This document shows positions 1 to 6,916 of a DNA stretch of 10,457 nt, one piece after another. Origin of the DNA: Candidatus Omnitrophota bacterium (lineage in GTDB: Bacteria; Omnitrophota; Koll11; VGKN01); NCBI GenBank assembly GCA_016867055.1, contig VGKN01000032.1, positions 1 to 10,457 of the forward strand, written 5' to 3'. The translations under genes were made by a program, and so were the position numbers. The notes beneath the pieces are model-generated. The model saw nothing but the letters and a program-made list of their open reading frames with translations. It made no database searches and was not told the origin of the DNA. Within the stretch, counting starts at the first letter, position 1, and each line of letters opens with the position of its first letter.

Positions 1-1742
1 ATAAGGAAGGAAATATTATTATAAACCCTCCCGGGAATAAATATGTAGATTTTGATTCGTATCCCTTTCCTGCAAGGCACCTTCTTCCTAATGATAAATA
101 TTATTCTTTTATATCCCAGAGGAAAAATTTTACAATTATGCTTACCAGCACGGGATGCCCTTTTAAGTGCACCTTTTGCGCTATACCCACTGCCTATCGT
201 GCCCGGACGCCAAAAAATGTAATTGAGGAAATAGAATTGTGCTATAGGGAGTTTGAGGTAAGGGAGATAGACTTTTTTGACGCAGTGTTGTTTATGCCAA
301 GAAATAGGATTTTAGAGATATGCAGGCTCCTTAAAGAGCGTAACCTTGACATCGAATGGTCTGCGCGCTCAAGGGTGGATGTCGTGGATGAGGAAATACT
401 GAAAGAGGCCGCAAGTGCAGGCTGCAGACAGATTTACTACGGGATAGAATCTGTTGAGCAGGACATTCTGGATAGCATAAACAAAAGGATTGCTCCCGAG
501 AAGGCAATGGATACAATCAGGCTTTCCAAGAAATATGGCATAAGGACCATGGGTTTTTTTATGGTCGGAAATCCGGGAGAGACTAAAGAGACCGTATATA
601 AGACCATTGATTTTGCAAAAAAACTTAAGTTAGATTTTATCCAGGTATGCCGCACCATTGCCAAGCCAGGCACAGAACTCGATAGAAGTATGGTAGAAAC
701 AACCGAAAGGGACTACTGGCGGGAGCATATAAAGGGAATAAAAATAACGCATAGGCTTCCTACGCCATGGTCAAAACTCAGCGAGCAGGACATAGAATCC
801 CTGACAAAAAAATTTTATATAAGTTTTTATTTTCGCCCAAGTATCTTATTTAACAGACTATTTCAGCTTCAATCCTTCGGAGAATTTAAGAGATACATAA
901 AAGTAGGATTAAAGATGCTTCTTCAAAAGTCAGAACTCTATTCCCATCTCTTTACCGATACCTCTGAGGCTGAAGAAGTTCTTTTAAAAAGCAATAAATA
1001 CCTTGATGAAATAAAGAAAGAAAAAGTAGCAGTTGTTATACCCACCTATAACGAGAAGGAGAATATAGAAAGAATAGTATCTACAATTTGCAAAATCCTA
1101 CCACAAGCACACATTGTTATAGTCGACGATAACTCTCCTGATGGAACAGGAGATATTGCTAAGCAACTCTCAAACAAAAATAGCCATATTTATGTTATAC
1201 GCAGAAAGGGTGAACGTGGCCTTGGGCTTTCTTATAAGGAGGGTTTTAAATTTATTCTTAATAACTTAGATTCTTCTTATATCTGCCAGATGGATGCTGA
1301 TTTCTCACATAACCCACAGTATCTGCCGACATTTTTACATTATGCCAGAGATTACGACCTTGTGACAGGTTCAAGGTTCTTAAGAAGGGTGAGCATAAAG
1401 AACAGGACCATATGGCGCAACTTTATTTCCAAATCAACAAAGTATTTTGTAAATATATTTACCGGCATAAACCTTACAGATGTTACCAGCGGATATAAAT
1501 GTTTCAGGCGTGAATTACTAGAGCATATGGATTTTTCAAGAGTTTACTCAAAGGGATATGCATTCCAGATAGAAATGTCCCATCTGGCAAGAAAATCAGG
1601 GGCAAATATAAAAGAAATTCCGATACTTTTTGTAGAACGCTATGCAGGAAGTTCTAAGATGTCTGCCAAGATTATGTTAGAAGGCCTTGGCCTGGTTTTT
1701 AAACTGACACTTTCAAAATTGAAGAGGATTTTTAAAAAATAA
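1..1742 (+). CDS. Radical SAM (B12-binding type) enzyme fused to DPM1-like GT2 glycosyltransferase, 5' truncated
   Basis: The reading frame is open from base 3 to the TAA at 1740-1742 (579 codons), so the gene starts before the window. The ATG at 138 is internal: the codons before it read like the linker ahead of the radical SAM core in B12-binding radical SAM proteins (FDSYPFPARHLLP, then FTIMLTSTGCP). The first half has the 4Fe-4S motif CxxxCxxC (GCPFKCTFC, first Cys codon at 156) and typical later core segments (YYGIES, FFMVGNPGET). From about base 1026 a second domain begins: VAVVIPTYNE, IVIVDDNSPDGTGD, the DAD metal-binding motif (codons from 1293), DLVTGSRF and DVTSGYKCF. These are hallmarks of dolichyl/polyprenyl-phosphate mannose synthases (GT2). 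No transmembrane helix follows the GT2 domain. The predicted GT role is to pass a sugar from a nucleotide donor to polyprenyl phosphate at the inner membrane face. The substrate of the radical SAM half is unknown, and the B12-binding domain itself is off-window and inferred. Confidence 0.9.
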   Translation, partial: KEGNIIINPPGNKYVDFDSYPFPARHLLPNDKYYSFISQRKNFTIMLTSTGCPFKCTFCAIPTAYRARTPKNVIEEIELCYREFEVREIDFFDAVLFMPRNRILEICRLLKERNLDIEWSARSRVDVVDEEILKEAASAGCRQIYYGIESVEQDILDSINKRIAPEKAMDTIRLSKKYGIRTMGFFMVGNPGETKETVYKTIDFAKKLKLDFIQVCRTIAKPGTELDRSMVETTERDYWREHIKGIKITHRLPTPWSKLSEQDIESLTKKFYISFYFRPSILFNRLFQLQSFGEFKRYIKVGLKMLLQKSELYSHLFTDTSEAEEVLLKSNKYLDEIKKEKVAVVIPTYNEKENIERIVSTICKILPQAHIVIVDDNSPDGTGDIAKQLSNKNSHIYVIRRKGERGLGLSYKEGFKFILNNLDSSYICQMDADFSHNPQYLPTFLHYARDYDLVTGSRFLRRVSIKNRTIWRNFISKSTKYFVNIFTGINLTDVTSGYKCFRRELLEHMDFSRVYSKGYAFQIEMSHLARKSGANIKEIPILFVERYAGSSKMSAKIMLEGLGLVFKLTLSKLKRIFKK

Positions 1743-1745
1743 ACT

Positions 1746-3887
1746 ATGAATGCGAAATTTTCTTACATAATCCCGTTTTATAACTCAAAGGATACTCTTT
1801 ACGATACTCTGGATTCTGTTATTAAGAACGATGGTGCCTGTGAGATTATTCTGATAGACGATTGTTCGACAGACGACACCAAGGGGGTTATTGATAGTCT
1901 TTTATTGCAGCATAATAACATCCAATATATACGAAATAGTCTTCGCTTAGGAGCTGGTTTATCGCGAAACATCGGAGCAGGCGTAGCACAAGGCGATATA
2001 TTAGTATTTTTAGATTCAGACGTAATTATTCCCCCAAATAGCAAAAAGGTGATAGGAAGTTATTTCTTAGAGAATAAAGTTACGCCTAAGCCGGATGCCT
2101 TAGTGGCTAACCGTTCAAAGGAAAGCCCATACCAAGATACCGTGAGTTCGTATAAAAACTACTGGACAAGTTTCAACTTGTCTAAACTCAACGGCTGGAC
2201 GTATCTGATTTTTTCGTCTTTCTTTGCCATAAAAAAAGAAGTATTTGTTAAGGTTGGAGGGTTTCGGAATATTTCCTTTGCCGAGGATAATGACTTTGGT
2301 TATAGGATAAACGCAGATAATTATAAAATCTATTTTGCGAGGGAATTAATTGCAGCACACAAGAAAAATTTTAGCGTATTATCTTTATTAAAAAGGGAGT
2401 TTAAGGCAGGCAGAGAAGGAATAAAGGTAAAGATTAGAAATAGGGTTTTTGCCGATGTAATTAAAAACAAGAAATTTTTTGTAGTAAACGAGAGTTTCGT
2501 TTATACATTTCCATTCGCCATTACATTTAGTCTTAGCGTCCTCATAGGCATCTGGTCTTTTAGTCAGACTTATTTTCTAATTTCATTACTATCCCTGTCA
2601 GCCATTGTATTGATTAATCTGGAATTTTTAGGCTATGCCTCTTGCAGCAGGAATTACATAAAAGGAATTTCTTACATCCTACTAATGGTAGTTCAGTTAA
2701 ATACTATCGGTCTTGGAATGCTGTTCGGCTTTTTTGAACTATTAATAAGCAAAGTATATAGCGTTTTTTTATCTTTCTTGAGTTTTTTAAACAGTTTTCT
2801 AAAAATATTCTTTAAAAATCTTTTGCCTCCCGAACAGATAACCTTTTTTATTACCAACAGATGTAATTTAAAATGCAGTCATTGTTTTGTAGATAAAAGT
2901 AATACGCAAGCTAATGTAGAAGAATTAACTCCAGTTGAGATAGACCAATTCTCTAAGAATATGGGCAGGATAAACTTTATAACGATTACCGGCGGAGAAC
3001 CTTTCTTAAGAGAGGATATTGTAGATATAGTAACTACTCTAAATAAGAACCTCAAGCCCCTTTTAATCACCCTGCTTACAAATGGAGAGATGAGGGAGGT
3101 TGTAATAAGTAGACTGAATGAGATTCTGGCAAGATGCCAGAATAAAAATATACTTGTAAAGATATCTCTGGATGGACCTCGTGAGGTTCATGATAGGATG
3201 CGGTTAAAAACAGGGGCTTTTGAAAATACCATCGCCACATTTAACGAGTTAAAAAAAATGAAAATGGCATATCCAAACTTAAGCCTTGGCATAATAACTA
3301 CCTATACACCTGAGAATAAAGCAGTGATAGAAAGATTTTATGATGAGGTTATAACAAACCTTTCACCTGACCAGTATGGTCTGAGTCTTGAGCGGCCGGA
3401 AACTGCAAATGAATTAAACAAAGATATAGATATAAATGAATTTCTGGGTGTCTACGAAAGGGTGCACAGAAAAATGCTCCCATTAAGTCACGGTTTTTTT
3501 AGAAAATTCCGTCTGGCATATAAGATAAGAATGGCAGATAAATTGAAACAAATCTATTTTACCAGAAAGTACCCTATGAAGTGCTTTGCAGGAAGAGTAA
3601 ATGCGGTCATATCTCCCAAGGGGGATGTTTTTGCATGCGAACAACTGAAGCTAAAACTGGGAAATCTGAGTGAGGCAGCTTATAGATGGAAAAGACTCTG
3701 GCATTCGCCGTGTGCAAAAAAAATAAGAAATTTTATAGACGATAATCTCTGTTTTTGTACCAATGAATGCTACATACCTTTTAACATTTCCTATGATTTA
3801 AAGGAACTTTTAGGCGTAATTGGATTTTTTTTCAGGGTCTATGTATTTGGATTTGATTTACGTTCAAAGGCTTCCGCGGGGTTTTGA
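1746..3887 (+). CDS. GT2 glycosyltransferase - membrane region - radical SAM/SPASM-type fusion protein
   Basis: One 713-residue chain. Residues 5-230 form a GT2 domain: YIIPFYNSKDT, IILIDDCSTDDT (DD 38-39), GLSRNIGA, FLDSD (90-92) and AEDNDFGYR near 179-187. Residues about 252-355 are hydrophobic with probably three or four membrane segments. From 365 comes a radical SAM domain: ITNRCNLKCSHC (Cys 373, 377, 380), TITGGEP (413-419), LLTNGE (443-448) and ISLDGP (473-478). The C-terminal part carries extra cysteines at 613, 631, 656, 669, 671 and 675, with the GxxxxC spacing before C631 typical of SPASM/twitch auxiliary-cluster domains. The GT half should use a nucleotide sugar at the cytoplasmic face. 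The radical SAM half should sit in the cytoplasm, anchored by the same chain; its substrate is unknown. The ATG lies 3 bases after the previous stop with only a distant weak purine run (1723-1728), which suggests translational coupling. It ends in a TGATG overlap with the next gene. Confidence 0.9.
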   Translation: MNAKFSYIIPFYNSKDTLYDTLDSVIKNDGACEIILIDDCSTDDTKGVIDSLLLQHNNIQYIRNSLRLGAGLSRNIGAGVAQGDILVFLDSDVIIPPNSKKVIGSYFLENKVTPKPDALVANRSKESPYQDTVSSYKNYWTSFNLSKLNGWTYLIFSSFFAIKKEVFVKVGGFRNISFAEDNDFGYRINADNYKIYFARELIAAHKKNFSVLSLLKREFKAGREGIKVKIRNRVFADVIKNKKFFVVNESFVYTFPFAITFSLSVLIGIWSFSQTYFLISLLSLSAIVLINLEFLGYASCSRNYIKGISYILLMVVQLNTIGLGMLFGFFELLISKVYSVFLSFLSFLNSFLKIFFKNLLPPEQITFFITNRCNLKCSHCFVDKSNTQANVEELTPVEIDQFSKNMGRINFITITGGEPFLREDIVDIVTTLNKNLKPLLITLLTNGEMREVVISRLNEILARCQNKNILVKISLDGPREVHDRMRLKTGAFENTIATFNELKKMKMAYPNLSLGIITTYTPENKAVIERFYDEVITNLSPDQYGLSLERPETANELNKDIDINEFLGVYERVHRKMLPLSHGFFRKFRLAYKIRMADKLKQIYFTRKYPMKCFAGRVNAVISPKGDVFACEQLKLKLGNLSEAAYRWKRLWHSPCAKKIRNFIDDNLCFCTNECYIPFNISYDLKELLGVIGFFFRVYVFGFDLRSKASAGF

Positions 3888-4837
3888 TGAAGAAATATTA
3901 CCACCTGATCGGCATAGTTATATTTATTATCATACTAACAAGGATAGATTTCAAAAAAATCTTATCCTGTTATTCCGAGGTTAACTTAGCGTGGTTGGGT
4001 TTGGTAAACCTTATAATCCTGCCAAATCTGTTTGCCAAGGCATACAGATGGAGATATCTTTTGTGCCTCCAGGGTATTACCTATCCCGTAGGCGCGTCTT
4101 TTGCAGCTTATCTAGGAGGTATCTATACAGGCCTGGTTACCCCAGGAAGGATAGGAGAGGCTATGAAGGCGGTATATCTAAAAACTGAGAAAGGAATTTC
4201 GCTTTCCGAGGGTATGGCAAGTGTTATAATAGATAGATTATTTGACCTCTATCTATTAATTCTGTTGGGAAGCATAGGTTTCTTGAGTTTCCTTGGTTTT
4301 AAGAACAATGGTTACAATGTTTTTGTCCTGTTTCTTTTACTCTTTCTTTTACTTATCCCACTTGCGCTGTTTAACAAACCTATATTAGAAAAAACCGCAA
4401 GGATTGTTTATAAAGTGGCTATATCAAAAATAGATAAAAGCCTATTTGATAATCAATTTAAGAATTTTCTGTCGGCCGTTAAAAAAATTATATCAGGACG
4501 TATATTATTTGCGTTCATTTTAACTATATTTTCCCACATGTTCTATTTTCTGCAATGTTACCTATTGGCGCGCCTTATGTCTATTAATATTTCATTTGTT
4601 ACGTTGATATTTTTTATTTCAATAGCCACACTTTTATCTATGCTTCCCATTACAATATGGGGCTTTGGCACCAGAGAGGCAAGTCTGGCATACTGTTTTT
4701 CCATGGTGGGATTAAGTGTGGAAAGTGCTGTCTCTTACTCCTTTTTATTATTTACATCATTCTACCTGATAAGCGGCTTTTTTTCATTTCTGGGTTGGGT
4801 GATAAAAGGACATTATGGATTACGAATACTTACTTAA
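3887..4837 (+). CDS. UPF0104 / LPG synthase TM-type (AglD-like) integral membrane protein, probable lipid or glycolipid flippase
   Basis: I start it at the ATG at 3887, which overlaps the previous TGA by one base (TGATG) and gives 316 residues. A TTG three bases upstream is possible but less likely. It is hydrophobic throughout, with about eight predicted membrane segments (for example around 7-19, 34-50, 121-137, 145-162, 207-227 and 236-256). The family's conserved loops are visible: TPGRIGEAMKAVYL at 85-98, DRLFDL at 116-121 and LPITIWGFGTREASL at 253-267. These match the lysylphosphatidylglycerol synthase transmembrane region/UPF0104 family, which includes archaeal AglD-type proteins and the flippase half of MprF. 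The soluble aminoacyltransferase half of MprF is absent, as is usual for this stand-alone form. Its place next to a polyprenyl-phosphate GT suggests it moves or helps use a lipid-linked sugar. That role is inference from family and context. Confidence 0.88.
   Translation: MKKYYHLIGIVIFIIILTRIDFKKILSCYSEVNLAWLGLVNLIILPNLFAKAYRWRYLLCLQGITYPVGASFAAYLGGIYTGLVTPGRIGEAMKAVYLKTEKGISLSEGMASVIIDRLFDLYLLILLGSIGFLSFLGFKNNGYNVFVLFLLLFLLLIPLALFNKPILEKTARIVYKVAISKIDKSLFDNQFKNFLSAVKKIISGRILFAFILTIFSHMFYFLQCYLLARLMSINISFVTLIFFISIATLLSMLPITIWGFGTREASLAYCFSMVGLSVESAVSYSFLLFTSFYLISGFFSFLGWVIKGHYGLRILT
4804..4810 (+). promoter_or_regulatory. Ribosome binding site for the methyltransferase at 4815
   Basis: AAAAGGA lies 4 bases before the ATG at 4815, inside the end of the upstream membrane-protein gene. 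It supports this start and the 23-base overlap of the two reading frames. The spacing is somewhat short but workable. Confidence 0.55.
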
Positions 4838-5474
4838 CAGAGACAAGAGTTTTATAAACCGGTATAAATTAAACCGGCGCTCTGAAGAGATTTCAAAAGT
4901 GATATCAAAGTTTAGTCCTCAGAAAAAACTTTCGCTTCTTGACATAGGCTCAGCAGATGGTTATCTACTTTCCTTTCTAAACGATAGACTGAATCTAGAG
5001 TTCTCCGTAGGAATAGAGCCGTGCGTGGACTGCATAAAAGCAAAATCTTTTAAGAATATTACGCTCTTAGCCGCTGCAGGAGAAGCTCTTCCGTTTTCTG
5101 ATGAAAGTTTTGATGCAGTCGTAGCAGCATCCGTTATTGACCATTTAAAAGATGTAAGCGAATTCTTAAACGAAACACGCAGGGTTTTGCGAAAGGATGG
5201 GCTTCTGGTCATAACCGCTATTATCCCTTTTTATGATAAACTGGCAAATATGTTTGGCGTAGATAAAGGTTTACATCCACATATAAAAACATATACCCTT
5301 TCCGAACTTAAGGAAATTCTCTTGTTGCACGATTTCAAGGTAATTCTGGCAAAGAGATTTGCGTTGCCCTCTTTTGGGCTTATACCGTTTGAGAGAAATA
5401 TTGAACTTGTGCTTGAAAAACTTCGTTTAAGCTACCTTATGTTTTATTCTATCGTAGTTGGTAAACGCCTATAA
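4815..5474 (+). CDS. Class I SAM-dependent methyltransferase (Methyltransf_11 type)
   Basis: A protein of 219 residues with a Rossmann-type methyltransferase core. Motif I is LLDIGSADG at 41-49, where the usual GxGxG loop is GSADG. The acidic residue after strand 2 is E68 (VGIEP). The motif-II/III region EALPFSDESFDAVVAASVIDHLKD spans 90-113, followed by ETRRVLRKDGLLVIT (120-134). The C-terminal half (TYTLSELKEILLLHDF, then a mildly hydrophobic tail) is typical of small-molecule or lipid/sugar methyltransferases of this group. It begins within the last 23 bases of the flippase-like gene and stops 2 bases before the next start, so it is co-translated. It is probably an O-, N- or C-methyltransferase acting on a sugar, a lipid carrier or a product of the radical SAM enzymes. 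The acceptor cannot be read from sequence. Confidence 0.9.
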   Translation: MDYEYLLNRDKSFINRYKLNRRSEEISKVISKFSPQKKLSLLDIGSADGYLLSFLNDRLNLEFSVGIEPCVDCIKAKSFKNITLLAAAGEALPFSDESFDAVVAASVIDHLKDVSEFLNETRRVLRKDGLLVITAIIPFYDKLANMFGVDKGLHPHIKTYTLSELKEILLLHDFKVILAKRFALPSFGLIPFERNIELVLEKLRLSYLMFYSIVVGKRL

Positions 5475-5476
5475 TA

Positions 5477-6916
5477 ATGCAGGATATATCAAAATCTCTA
5501 AAAGCCCTTTTAGTATACTTAAGCCAGGAAGACGCTGATTATCTTATATCCGGTAAGCTGGAATACGGGATGAAACGCGTCCCGAAACTCGGTTTTATGT
5601 ACTTGGCAAGCGTTCTTAAGAAAAAGGACATAGATACTGTTATCAAGGATCAAAGCCTTAAAACATTTACTCTTGGGATGCTTCTGGATGAATTACAAAA
5701 GGAGAATTATCTTTTTGTGGGTTTTTATTCTGCAACTGCCCTCAAGCAAAAATTAATACATTACATAAAAGAGATAAAAAAAACTATTCCTCATATCCCC
5801 ATTTTAGTGGGTGGGCCTGGTTTTTATAGTGCTAAAGATTATCTTGATGCAGGTGGCGACATAGTATGCAAAGGGGAAGGGGAGAAGACAATACTAGAGA
5901 TAGTGGAATATCTGTATAAGAAACGGCCTATAGCATCAGTAAAAGGCATAAGCTACAAATTTGATAGTAGGATTCTGGATACGCCTCCACAGGCACTTAT
6001 TGAAAATCTGGACGAGTTACCCTTTCCAAGGCGCAAAAAGGATAAGAGCCTAACCGATTATTATGATTTTCATATATTTAATATGAGAACGCCTTACACG
6101 ACTATGATAACAAGCAGGGGCTGTCCCTATGTGTGCACCTATTGCACCTCAACAAATGTTTGGGGAAACCGTATCCGCTTGAGAAGCCCTGAAAATGTGA
6201 TAGGCGAGATAGCCTATTGCGTGGAGGAACTGGGAATAAGATATATAGGTTTCAGAGATGATTTATTTGGTTTTAATTACGAATGGCTTAATGATTTTTG
6301 CAACCTCCTGATAGAAAAGCGTTATAATGTGCTTTGGTCCTGTATGGTGCATCCGTTTAGCTTTAGAAAGGGCCGTAAGGAAACGCTGAGGTTGCTAAAG
6401 AAGGCAAGTTGCGACTTGCTCATATTTGGCTTACAGTCAGCACATCCCCAGATACTAAAGAACATAAGAAGAAATCCGAGTGAACCTGAAGAATTGTCAA
6501 AAACCATAAAACTTGCAAAATCTCTGGGGATATCCACGGTTGCCGAGTTTATTTTTGGTCTGCCTGCAGAAACATCAGAGACCATTAATACGAGCATAAA
6601 CTACGTATTGAGGATCAAGCCTCACTACACACAGTTTAATGCACTCTCTGTGCTTGAAGGCTCACAGATTGAAAGAGATTTCTTAAACAAGGATATCTGC
6701 CAGTTTTCAGATGATGAGATAAGGAAATTGTGCAGTTATGCCAGCAGAAAGTTTTATGGTAACCCCTTAGTGCTTCTACAGGATTTAATCCACATCCTAA
6801 GGAAAAATCCTCTGTGGTTTTTTAGAATAGCCCGGTATTTTCTTTACCTATTTAAGTATTTAGGTTTTTATAAATACCGCTATAGCACAAAGAAGGAAAA
6901 GTATGAAAGCAGTTAA
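5477..6916 (+). CDS. B12-binding-domain radical SAM enzyme
   Basis: A complete 479-residue protein. Residues about 8-150 look like a cobalamin-binding Rossmann domain of the kind found in class B methylases and relatives: VPKLGFMYLASVLKK at 35-49, YLFVGFYSAT at 78-87, PILVGGPGF at 108-116 and DIVCKGEGE at 128-136. The DxHxxG histidine ligand is absent, as is common in this group. The radical SAM core follows: TSRGCPYVCTYC with Cys 216, 220 and 223, then RLRSPENVIGEI at 234-245, IFGLQSAHP at 316-324 and FIFGLPAET at 358-366. The tail (about 430-479) is basic and aromatic. Known relatives methylate unactivated carbons, rearrange rings or modify lipids; the substrate here is unknown. The ATG is 2 bases after the previous stop and has no good ribosome site, so coupling is likely. 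The core resembles that of the gene at 1-1742. Confidence 0.92.
   Translation: MQDISKSLKALLVYLSQEDADYLISGKLEYGMKRVPKLGFMYLASVLKKKDIDTVIKDQSLKTFTLGMLLDELQKENYLFVGFYSATALKQKLIHYIKEIKKTIPHIPILVGGPGFYSAKDYLDAGGDIVCKGEGEKTILEIVEYLYKKRPIASVKGISYKFDSRILDTPPQALIENLDELPFPRRKKDKSLTDYYDFHIFNMRTPYTTMITSRGCPYVCTYCTSTNVWGNRIRLRSPENVIGEIAYCVEELGIRYIGFRDDLFGFNYEWLNDFCNLLIEKRYNVLWSCMVHPFSFRKGRKETLRLLKKASCDLLIFGLQSAHPQILKNIRRNPSEPEELSKTIKLAKSLGISTVAEFIFGLPAETSETINTSINYVLRIKPHYTQFNALSVLEGSQIERDFLNKDICQFSDDEIRKLCSYASRKFYGNPLVLLQDLIHILRKNPLWFFRIARYFLYLFKYLGFYKYRYSTKKEKYESS
6891..6897 (+). promoter_or_regulatory. Ribosome binding site for the O-antigen-ligase-like gene
   Basis: AGAAGGA lies 5 bases before the ATG at 6903, within the last codons of the radical SAM gene. 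It is the clearest Shine-Dalgarno sequence in the window and supports the start at 6903, which overlaps the upstream gene by 14 bases. Confidence 0.65.

Noticed and set aside
138..140. ATG at 138 as the true start of the first gene
   Set aside because: The same frame is open back to base 3 and encodes a segment typical of the linker before the radical SAM core, and no ribosome site precedes the ATG. The gene is truncated by the window edge.
331..673. Antisense open frames over the first gene
   Set aside because: They lie opposite a well-conserved radical SAM core, show no recognisable domain and have no ribosome site. They are shadow frames.
4854..4880. Short direct repeat of TAAACCGG inside the methyltransferase gene
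   Set aside because: There are only two 8-base copies within coding sequence. This is likely chance and no regulatory context is visible.
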